The position numbers and the translations under genes were made by a program. Below the pieces are notes generated by a model. That model saw only the letters and a list, made by a program, of their open reading frames with translations, ran no database searches and was not told the DNA's origin. A stretch of 64,000 bases of DNA. Origin: CAIWHR01 sp963734085 (GTDB lineage Bacteria > Pseudomonadota > Gammaproteobacteria > Burkholderiales > Casimicrobiaceae). This document shows positions 52,400 through 59,890 of the stretch, piece after piece (within the stretch, counting starts at the first letter, position 1; each line of letters opens with the position of its first letter). The stretch spans positions 124,001 to 188,000 of the forward strand of contig CAVTFT010000014.1 in the NCBI GenBank assembly GCA_963734085.1, written 5' to 3'.

Positions 52400-53504
52400 T
52401 TGACGACAGAACATCCCCCAATCGCCGATGAACTGCTCGCGCGATTGCCCGCGTCGCCCGACGCCTACCCGCAGAAGCTTGACCTCGTCCGTGAGGTGGT
52501 CTTGCTCGTGCGCTTCGACGTGGCGGCCTATCGCGCCGCAAGTTTTCTCGACGACCGCATCCTCCGCCCGGACACCAGGGCGCCTGGCTGCCGTTCGGTC
52601 GCGTCGCCGATGCGTCGCGCCGCGTGACCCGCGGCCGCCCCGTCCATTTCATCTTTCACACCGGCCACGTGGGCTCGACGCTCGTAAGCCGCTTGCTCGA
52701 CGAAACGCGGAGAGGTGCTGTCGCTGCGCGAGCCGCTGCCGCTGCGCACGCTCGCGGACGTCCGTACGATGTCCTCGGCCTGCCCGACGACCTGCTTGAG
52801 TGAAGCGCACTTCGATCTCGCGCTGTCGCTGTTCATGCGGTTGTGGGGTCGCGGCTACGACCGGACGCGTTCTGTCGTCGTCAAGGCGACGAGCAGCGCC
52901 GGGCGTCTATCCGCCGATTCTCGCCGGTAACCAACGATCGCGCGCGATCTACATGAACGTGCGCGCTGAGCCGTACCTCGCTACGCTCCTGGCGGGAGAG
53001 AATTCGCCAATCGATCTGCGCGGGCATGGACCGGGGCGCATCCGGCGGCTGCAGGCGCGCATCGACGCTCCCGTCGCGCCGTTGCACACGCTGTCGATCG
53101 GCGAATTGGTGGCGATGAGCTGGCTCGCCGAAACCTGGACACAGCGCGATGCGGTGGAGCAATTCGCGGGCCGCGTGATCGCGCTGGATTTCGAAGAGTT
53201 CCTCGCGAACGTCGCCGACGGCATGAGCCGGATCGTCGGGCATTTCGAGCTGCCCCGTGACGCGCGCTATCTGGCGGCGGTGGGTCGCAGCCCGGTGCTC
53301 GACGCGCTATTCAAAGGCACCCGAATACGGCTACACCCCAGCGTGCGTGCGGAAGTCCTGCGCGACTCCCGGCGCGACAACCGCGACGAGATCCGCAAGG
53401 GACTGGAGTGGCTCGAGCGCCTTGCGCGGGCGGACGGCGGCATCGCCGAAATCGTGAGTGACGTCAACGTCGTTCCCGCGAACGCGGGAACCCGGGGGCG
53501 TTGA
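52400..53504 (+). CDS. Sulfotransferase-like protein 1 (several frameshifts)
   Basis: About 365 residues when four or five single-base shifts are corrected, from a TTG start. The P-loop-like PAPS-binding segment is VHFIFHTGHVGSTLVSRLLD (G-x-x-G-S-T-L), followed by GEVLSLREPLPLRTLADV, EAHFDLALSLFMRLWGRGYD, SVVVKATSS, RAIYMNVRAEPYLATLLAGE, WLAETWTQRDAVEQFAGRVI, ALDFEEFLANVADGMSRIVG and RLHPSVRAEVLRDSRRDNRD. It resembles sulfotransferases found beside TonB-dependent receptors. The last residues (VVPANAGTRGR) come from the inserted palindromic repeat at 53467. Substrate unknown. Confidence 0.65.
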
Positions 53505-53555
53505 TTTCGGCTCAACGACCAAGCCATTGGGCTCCGCTCTCGCGGGAGCGGCGAA
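53467..53555. repeat. Palindromic GTTCCCGCG...CGCGGGAAC repeat between convergent genes
   Basis: First arm pair GTTCCCGCG (53472-53480) / CGCGGGAAC (53483-53491); second hairpin GCTCCGCTCTCGCGGGAGC at 53531-53549. This is the widespread proteobacterial repeat whose translation reads PANAGT. It supplies the 3' end and stop of the sulfotransferase-like gene and separates it from the convergent dioxygenase gene, where it may end transcription in both directions. Confidence 0.75.
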
Positions 53556-53557
53556 GT

Positions 53558-54223
53558 CTAGGTCGTCGACCACATCCGCATCAGGTTCTGCCGCACGACA
53601 TCGAGCCGGACGCGGCTTTCCCATTTCATCGTCAGCCCTTCGAGCGCGGCGATTTCGTTGAGCTCGTAGACCTGCGTTCGCCGGTGCTCGTCGGCGATGT
53701 AGCTCTCGATGAAGGTGATCGACACCAGGCGCTGGCCGGATCGCACCGGCACGACTTCGTGCAGCGTCGTCGACGGGTAGACGATGGCCTCGCCGGCGGC
53801 GCCCTTGATCGGAATCGCCAGATTGCCGACCTCGATCGACAGCTCGCCGCCTTCGTAGGTGGAAGGATCGTTGACGAAGACCGTGCAGGAAAGGTCGGAG
53901 CGAAGCCGAGCGTTGCCGACTTGGATCAGCGCCGCGTCCGCATGGCCGCCGTATTTCATTCCCGGCTCGTAGCGGCACAGGAGCGGCGGCGCGACGTGCT
54001 TGGGCATCGCGAAGTCCATGAATTCGCGCGAGCGCGCGAGCGCGGCGTTGACGATCTGCACCGATTCGACGTATTTCGGATCGCCCTGATCCGCCTGCAG
54101 ATTGTCCTTCGTCTGGTTCGCCGGATTCGACGCCCGGCCGTCGACGAAGCGGATTTCGCGCGCGAGCGCCACGAGCCGCGCGACTTCGGCCGCGGTCATA
54201 AGGTTCTTGATTTTCAGAAGCAC
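53558..54223 (-). CDS. PKHD-type 2OG-Fe(II) dioxygenase, PiuC-like
   Basis: 221 residues, intact. Fe(II)/2-oxoglutarate dioxygenase of the PiuC/YbiX type, often beside TonB-dependent siderophore receptors. Start MLLKIKNLMTAAEVARLVAL, then the double-stranded beta-helix: CRYEPGMKYGGHADAALIQV (HxD iron ligands), RSDLSCTVFVNDPSTYEGGE, LSIEVGNLAIPIKGAAGEAI, YPSTTLHEVVPVRSGQRLVS (distal His; the Arg of SGQR binds 2-oxoglutarate) and ITFIESYIADEHRRTQVYEL. It lies in the middle of the receptor-linked region, on the opposite strand to its neighbours. Confidence 0.95.
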   Translation of the reverse strand: MLLKIKNLMTAAEVARLVALAREIRFVDGRASNPANQTKDNLQADQGDPKYVESVQIVNAALARSREFMDFAMPKHVAPPLLCRYEPGMKYGGHADAALIQVGNARLRSDLSCTVFVNDPSTYEGGELSIEVGNLAIPIKGAAGEAIVYPSTTLHEVVPVRSGQRLVSITFIESYIADEHRRTQVYELNEIAALEGLTMKWESRVRLDVVRQNLMRMWSTT

Positions 54224-54418
54224 GGGTCGCCTCGCCGTCGAATGGAACGCAACGCGAATCCTACACTGGGTCCCGCGCCGTTCCCAGTGGACGGGGTTCG
54301 GAGGCCCTGGCGCCGCGGCCGCACGAGCACCGGGAGGACGGATGAGTTTGCTATGCTTTCATTCGCGAGCGGCGCCGAAAGCGACGCCGCCCGGCAGCTC
54401 AACGAATCGTCCTCACCC

Positions 54419-55599
54419 ATGTCCAGTCCCCCATCGACGCGCGCGCGCTCGCGCAGTCCGGCGCCGACGCCCTGCGCCGGGGCGACGCGCGCACGGCACG
54501 CGAGTCGTTCGAGCGGATCGTCGCCGCGGGTGCGGCCGACGTCTCGGTCTGCATCGGCCTCAACTACGCCTGTCGCCGACTCAACGACAAGGCGGCTGCC
54601 ATGGCCGCCGTCGACAAGGCGCTCTCCCTCGAGCCGCGCAACCTGCACGCACTGATCCTCAAGGGGGACCAGCTGGCCGAGCTTGGCGACGAGCGCGGCG
54701 CGTCTTCGTTTTACCAGTTCGCGGTTCGGATCGCCCCACCCGCGAGCGAGATGCCGGCTACGCTGCGCGACGAGCTCTCGCGCGCCCAGGCGATGTGCAC
54801 GCGCTACGCCGGGCAGTTCGAGGCCTTTCTCCTCGACCGACTCGCGAGGCAGGGTCTCGTCGACGGACGGTCCGCCGCCCGGTTCAGGCATTCGCTCGAT
54901 ATTCTGCTCGGCCGGAAGCAGATCTATTTTCAGCAGCCGCGCGTCTACAATTTCCCCGAGCTTCCGCAGGTTCAGTTCTACGACCGGGACGGCCTTTCCG
55001 TGGCTCGACCGCGTCGAACGCGCGGCGGCGGAAATCCGCGCCGAGCTGGAAGAGGTCCTGAAGGATGCGGCGGAATTCAAGCCCTACGTCCAGCCCGTTC
55101 CGGGCAGGCCGCAAAAGGATCTCGCCGGCATGGAGGGCAATCCGGATTGGAGTGCCTTCTACCTGTGGAAAGACGGCGAGCTCGTGCCCGAGAACGCCGC
55201 GCGTTGTCCAAGAACGATGAACGCACTCGCCGATGTTCCGCGAGGATTGATCAGGAACCGCTCGCCGTCGATCCTGTTTTCCGCATTGCGCCCGCGCGCG
55301 CGGATTCCCCCGCACACCGGGCTCGTCAACACTCGCCTGATCTGCCACCTGCCGCTGATCGTCCCGCCGGACTGCGGCTTCCGCGTCGGCAACGAGTGCG
55401 CACGCCGGTCGAGGGCAAGGCCTGGGTGTTCGACGACACGATCGAGCACGAAGCCTGGAACGGCAGCGACCGAACCCGCATCATCCTGCTGTTCGAGACC
55501 TGGCGCCCGGAGCTCACCGAAGAGGAGCGCCGGCTGGTCGCCGCCATGTTCGACGCGATCGACGCCTACAGCGGCACGAAGCCCGCCTGGGAAATCTAG
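54419..55599 (+). CDS. TPR-containing aspartyl/asparaginyl beta-hydroxylase (frameshifts)
   Basis: About 390 residues after three single-base corrections. The N-terminal TPR-like part is LAQSGADALRRGDARTARES, NYACRRLNDKAAAMAAVDKA, and GDQLAELGDERGASSFYQFA. The hydroxylase domain (Asp_Arg_Hydrox) has FYLWKDGELVPENAARCPRT, SALRPRARIPPHTGLVNTRL, ICHLPLIVPPDCGFRVGNE, GKAWVFDDTIEHEAWNGSDR and TRIILLFETWRPELTEEERR; the two His and the Arg needed for Fe and 2-oxoglutarate are visible. Shifts: a short C run at 54427, an extra T near 54990, and a missing G near 55397. Likely start ATG at 54419. Confidence 0.8.
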
Positions 55600-55727
55600 G
55601 CACCGTCGCCGCCACTGACTGCGCCCCTGAAGCGCAAAGCCTCACCGAACACGCCGTTCGCCTGCGCAACTCGAATCGCACGTCGATTTCGGGGGCCACC
55701 GATTTCGTTCTGGACGCCGGGCGGCCC

Positions 55728-56570
55728 GTGGAGCGGTCGCGGATGTTCGATCCGGACGTGAGCCCGTATTGTTTCGATTTCGACGAGCGCAAACTCTTCT
55801 GCGTGTCGACGCCCGACATCGCGAGGGCAACGTTTTTCTATCAGGCGCAGCGACGGGACGCGCGCAGCGTAATCAAGGTGCCGTTCGACGCGCTTCCCGA
55901 TCCGGGGGCGTCGCCGACGCTCATATTCTCGGTGGGCCGTTGCGGCTCGACACTCCTGCACAAGGCATTCCAGGCGGCCGGGGTGCGCACGGTCTCGGAG
56001 CCGGACTACTTCACGCAGGTCGCCCTCCATGACCCGCACGACCCAGCGCTCCCGAGCGTCATCGCGCGTACGACACGGTTGCTGCCATACGCGGTCATCA
56101 AGCTTCGCGCAGAATGCAATAATGCCGCGCTGCTGATCGCCGGCGCGTTCCGTGCACCCAACGTCGTGTTCATTCTGCGGGACGCGACCGACTGGGCGGC
56201 ATCGGTACGGCGGGTATCCGGCAACGGCGCGGACGTCGCCGGCATCGCGGCGCTGCTGCGAGCGCTGCTCACCGGACTGGACAATCTGACGCGGCATTAC
56301 GAGGTTCGCATCTGCTACTACGAGGATTTTCGAAATCTGACCGCGAGCTACGTCAATACGCTGCTCGCGTGGATGGGCAGTGCGGCCCGTATCAGGCCGG
56401 CGACCGCGGCTGAACTCGCCAACAAGGACGCACAGGAAGGAAGCATAGTTTCGCGTGCCTCGGTCGGCGACCTCCCCGACGATCCTGCTTTTCGCGAAGC
56501 CTTTCGCAGCGAATGGGGCAAGCTGCGACCGGCAGCGCTGATCGACCGACTCGAGCTGCGGCGGCTCTGA
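55728..56570 (+). CDS. Sulfotransferase-like protein 2
   Basis: 280 residues from GTG 55728, but the frame is open back to the preceding stop and coding-like from about 55659 (SISGATDFVLDAGRPVERSR), so the true N-terminus is probably upstream, without an ATG. The PAPS-type loop is LIFSVGRCGSTLLHKAFQAA, then VRTVSEPDYFTQVALHD, RTTRLLPYAVIKLRAECNNA, APNVVFILRDATDWAASVRR (3'-phosphate loop with R..S), ICYYEDFRNLTASYVNTLLA and a C-terminal AAAELANKD-like end. Same family as the gene at 52400. Directly downstream of the beta-hydroxylase. Confidence 0.8.
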   Translation: MERSRMFDPDVSPYCFDFDERKLFCVSTPDIARATFFYQAQRRDARSVIKVPFDALPDPGASPTLIFSVGRCGSTLLHKAFQAAGVRTVSEPDYFTQVALHDPHDPALPSVIARTTRLLPYAVIKLRAECNNAALLIAGAFRAPNVVFILRDATDWAASVRRVSGNGADVAGIAALLRALLTGLDNLTRHYEVRICYYEDFRNLTASYVNTLLAWMGSAARIRPATAAELANKDAQEGSIVSRASVGDLPDDPAFREAFRSEWGKLRPAALIDRLELRRL

Positions 56571-56636
56571 CGGGTGGACGCCGTCGAACCGGGCACAATG
56601 GATTGATCGCGACCGCCGCTGCGCACAGTTGAACGC

Positions 56637-58445
56637 ATGCGCTCTTCCGCCTCCATGCCACCCTTACTCGGCGCCGAAGCACTCTCCCTGCCGCAAACCG
56701 TACAGCGCGCGTTCGCCGCTTACCAACGAGGCGAACTTGACGAGGCGGAGCGGCTGTGCCGATTGGCACTCGACGTCAAGGAGGATTATTTCGACGCGTT
56801 GTACCTGTCGGGGATAATCGCCGGACGAATGGGACGCCCGCAGGAAGCCATCGACCGGCTGTCGAGGGCGGTGGCAGCCAACCCCACCATCGCCGACGCA
56901 CATTACAATCGAGGCGTCGCGCTCGGCGAGCTCGAGCGACCCGCCGAGGCGTTGAAAAGCTACGATCGCGCCGTTGCCCTCAGGCCCGATTTCGTCGACG
57001 CACATTACAATCGGGGCGTCGCACTCGGTCAGCTCGACCGTCTCGCCGAGGCACTGGAAAGTTATGACCGCGCCATCGCGTTGAAGCCCGATTACGCAGA
57101 AGCGCACAACAATCGCGGTGTCGCGCTGGGGGGCCTCCAGCGCTATGCGGAGGCGCTGGCAAGCCATGAACGCGCCATCGCACTGCGGCCCCAATACGCC
57201 AACGCCTACAACAATCGGGGCGTTGCGCTCGGTCATCTGCAGCGCGTAGCCGAGGCCTTGGCGAGCTATGAGCGCGCGATCGCGCTCCAGCCCGATTACG
57301 CGGAAGCCCACAACAATCGTGGCAACTTGCTGCATGATCTCGCGCGTCCCGCCGAAGCCCTGATGAGCCTCGATCGCGCCATCGCTCTCAAGCCGGACTA
57401 CGCCGACGCCCATTACCATCGCGGCAATGCGTTGCGCGATCTGCATCGCCACGCAGAGGCGGTGGAAGCCTACGAGCGAGCCGTTGCGCTCAACCCTGAT
57501 CACGCTTCCGCGCACTGGAATCTGGCAGATTGCCGTCTGCTCCTCGGCGACTTTGCGTTCGGCTGGAAGGAATACGAATGGCGCTGGAAGCTCATGAACC
57601 GCGAGAGGACCAGGCGCGATTTTTCGCCGCCCTTGTGGCTCGGCGGTCAGCCGTTGGAAGGTCGCACGATCCTGTTGCACAGCGAAATGGGGCTGGGTGA
57701 TACGCTGCTCTTCTGTCGCTATGCCAAAGAGGTCGCCGCGCTGGGTGCGAGGGTCGTGCTGGAAGCGCAGCCGCCACTCCTGCCGCTGCTCGCCCGCCTG
57801 GACGGCGTGACACAGGCGCTGCCCAAAGGCGCCCCGTTGCCGGCATTCGACTATCACTGCCCGCTGATGAGCCTGCCGCTCGCGTTCAAGACCGACCTGC
57901 GCAACGTTCCGGCGAGTGTTCCCTATATTCGTAGCGATCCCGCGCGTGTCGCCGCGTGGCGGGCAAAGCTTCCGAGCGCGGACAAACCGCGCGTGGGACT
58001 GGTGTGGGGCGGAAGCGCGGCGCTCAAAAACGACCGGCGCAGCATGGCGCTGTCGGAAATGCTGCCGCTGGTCCGCGACTGGGCCGCGTGGGTGAGCCTG
58101 CAGAAGGAAGTGCGCGAGACCGACGCTGCACTGCTGCAAGCGCGTGCCGATCTCATTCACTTCGGCGATCAGCTGACGGACTTCGGCGATACCGCGGCGC
58201 TCGTCGAGCTGATGGACATCGTCGTGACCATCGACACCAGCGTGGCGAACCTGGCCGGCGCGATGGGCAAGGCGGTGTGGATACTGCTGCCATGGAACCC
58301 CCACGACTGGCGCTGGATGCTGGATCGCGAGGACAGCCCGTGGTATCCGACGGCGCGCCTGTTCCGGCAATCCGCGGACGGTGATTGGGCCGGCGTTGTT
58401 CGCCGGATCGACGCCGAACTCGCAGCGCGCTTCGGCGCACGATGA
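56637..58445 (+). CDS. TPR protein with a C-terminal glycosyltransferase-like domain
   Basis: 602 residues, intact. About eight 34-residue TPR units, e.g. VQRAFAAYQRGELDEAERLC, ADAHYNRGVALGELERPAEA, DAHYNRGVALGQLDRLAEAL, NNRGVALGGLQRYAEALASH, and NRGNLLHDLARPAEALMSLD. The linker and GT-like domain begin about residue 310 (FGWKEYEWRWKLMNRERTRR): WLGGQPLEGRTILLHSEMGL, GDTLLFCRYAKEVAALGARV, KPRVGLVWGGSAALKNDRRS and LMDIVVTIDTSVANLAGAMG (a GT9/GT-B-type nucleotide-sugar site). No transmembrane or signal segment. Similar proteins accompany TonB-dependent receptors and hydroxylases. Acceptor unknown; glycosylation of a protein is the obvious idea. Confidence 0.85.
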   Translation: MRSSASMPPLLGAEALSLPQTVQRAFAAYQRGELDEAERLCRLALDVKEDYFDALYLSGIIAGRMGRPQEAIDRLSRAVAANPTIADAHYNRGVALGELERPAEALKSYDRAVALRPDFVDAHYNRGVALGQLDRLAEALESYDRAIALKPDYAEAHNNRGVALGGLQRYAEALASHERAIALRPQYANAYNNRGVALGHLQRVAEALASYERAIALQPDYAEAHNNRGNLLHDLARPAEALMSLDRAIALKPDYADAHYHRGNALRDLHRHAEAVEAYERAVALNPDHASAHWNLADCRLLLGDFAFGWKEYEWRWKLMNRERTRRDFSPPLWLGGQPLEGRTILLHSEMGLGDTLLFCRYAKEVAALGARVVLEAQPPLLPLLARLDGVTQALPKGAPLPAFDYHCPLMSLPLAFKTDLRNVPASVPYIRSDPARVAAWRAKLPSADKPRVGLVWGGSAALKNDRRSMALSEMLPLVRDWAAWVSLQKEVRETDAALLQARADLIHFGDQLTDFGDTAALVELMDIVVTIDTSVANLAGAMGKAVWILLPWNPHDWRWMLDREDSPWYPTARLFRQSADGDWAGVVRRIDAELAARFGAR

Positions 58446-58461
58446 CAACGAGAAAGGCATC

Positions 58462-58772
58462 ATGCAGAACCCTCAAGGCGGACCACCCGAGATCGACGCT
58501 CTCGAAGCGGCCGCGGTACGGGCGGCCCAAATCGGACAAGAGGACGAGGCCGACCGGCTATGGAAGCGGATCCTCGAGATCGACCCGAGCCACGCGCGGA
58601 CGCTGACGGCGCTCGGCCAGCAGATCGAGCACGAAGCCTGGAACGAGAGCGACGAGCTGCGGGCCTCGACATCTGGCGTCCGCAGCTCACTCCGCCCGAG
58701 CGGGCGATGGTCACCCTGCTTGCGGCAGGCATCGCGGCGTTCGCTGGCGGCACTGGCGGGTTCGAGCCGTAA
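58462..58772 (+). pseudogene. Remnant of a second TPR-beta-hydroxylase, internally deleted
   Basis: The first about 53 codons (MQNPQGGPPEIDALEAAAVR, ILEIDPSHARTLTALGQ) look like the N-terminal TPR region of an aspartyl/asparaginyl hydroxylase. They are joined directly to the final part of the catalytic domain: QIEHEAWNESDELR, then, one frame over, LDIWRPQLTPPERAMVTLLA and AGIAAFAGGTGGFEP. The corresponding residues of the 54.4 kb hydroxylase are IEHEAWNGSDRTR and FETWRPELTEEERRLVAAMF. About 250 central codons and most Fe ligands are missing, so this copy is dead. Confidence 0.75.
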
Positions 58773-58799
58773 CGTGCGCAAGCACGAAATCGGTATCGG

Positions 58800-59806
58800 A
58801 TGCCGCCGCGACTCCACATGTCAGCCGAGGACGGCGACGTAACGCCGGCCAAAGGCGCCTGGAACGAGTATTGGCGCCTTACCCGCGAGGCAACCGCCCA
58901 CAAGGGTGGCGGCCCCAGGAGGAAGTGCTCAGGCGCTTCTGGACCAGCTTCTTCACCGATGCACTGTCACGCACGCCGCGCGGGCGAGTACTCGATCTTG
59001 CCTGCGGCAACGGCGCGGTGACCGGCTTCGCCCTGAATGCGACAGCCCCGAGCGAGGGACGCACACCTCTCGTCGTCGGAGTCGATACCTCGATCGCGGC
59101 GCTGAAAGACCTCAGGACGCGGTTTACATCGGTCCTGGCCGTTGCGTCGGATGCAAGACGCACCCCCTTCGGAGATCGATCTTTCGATGTCGTTTCGAGC
59201 CAGTTCGGCATCGAGTACGCCGGGATCGAAGCCGTCGCCGAAGCCGCGCGCCTTGTGGCGAGAGGCGGCATGCTTGCCGCAATCCTCCACCTGAAGGGGG
59301 GCGCCATGCATCGGGAAAACGCCACGAATCTCCAGGCGATTCTTGCCATGCAATCCTCCGGAATCCTGGCGGCCGTCAAAGACGTCTTCAGGATCGGCAT
59401 CGCGTCGACGTTGGGGCGGATGGGCGACCCCGATCTGCAGCGCGCGCAGGCGAAGCTTGCGAAGGCGGTAAAGGCCGTGGAAAGGGTATTGCGCCGGCAC
59501 GGCGACCAGGTGGCCGGAGGCGTTGTGCAACGGTTGGTGGCCGACGTCAGCCGCATGCACCGCCGGATGGGCGCCTACGATCCAGCGGAGGTGGCGAATT
59601 GGGCCGATGTCATGGGCCGGGAAGCTAACGCCTACACCGGCCGCATGTCCTCGATGCTCGCGGCGGCGATCGACGAGCGGGGTCTCGACAGGATGGTGAG
59701 TCTGATTGCCGCGGGCGGACTGTCCGTCCGCATTCGAGAGAAGCTGCACATGGGAACGATCGGGCAGGAGGCGGCCGCGTGGGTCCTCGTGTGTGACCGG
59801 GACTGA
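58800..59806 (+). CDS. SAM-dependent methyltransferase (one frameshift near the start)
   Basis: About 335 residues. The N-terminal piece is HMSAEDGDVTPAKGAWNEYW followed by RLTREATAHKGG, then after one base near 58905: QEEVLRRFWTSFFTDALSRT. The class I methyltransferase core has motif I VLDLACGNGAVTGFALNATA, acidic SAM-ribose site VVGVDTSIAALKDL, VASDARRTPFGDRSFDVVSS and LVARGGMLAAILHLKG. A long helical C-terminal domain follows (LQRAQAKLAKAVKAVERVLR, VSRMHRRMGAYDPAEVANWA), unlike simple small methyltransferases. The substrate is unknown; proximity suggests the same target as the hydroxylase, sulfotransferase and GT-like genes. Confidence 0.8.
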
Positions 59807-59840
59807 CCTCTCGGAGGACTTTCGATCGCTTCCCGCCCAA

Positions 59841-59867
59841 GAAAAACGGCGAGCCGAAGCTCGCCGT
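59841..59867 (-). terminator. Intrinsic terminator of the TonB-dependent receptor gene
   Basis: On the reverse strand: ACGGCGAGC, tetraloop TTCG, GCTCGCCGT, then TTTTTC, a perfect 9-bp stem with a stable UUCG loop and a U tract. It lies 24 bases after the receptor stop and 35 bases after the convergent methyltransferase gene stop. Confidence 0.92.
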
Positions 59868-59890
59868 CAGTGCTATCAGATCCCGACAAT

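Noticed and set aside
56856..57540. Tandem DNA repeat as an independent element
   Set aside because: The 102-bp periodicity comes from the TPR codons of the 56.6 kb gene.
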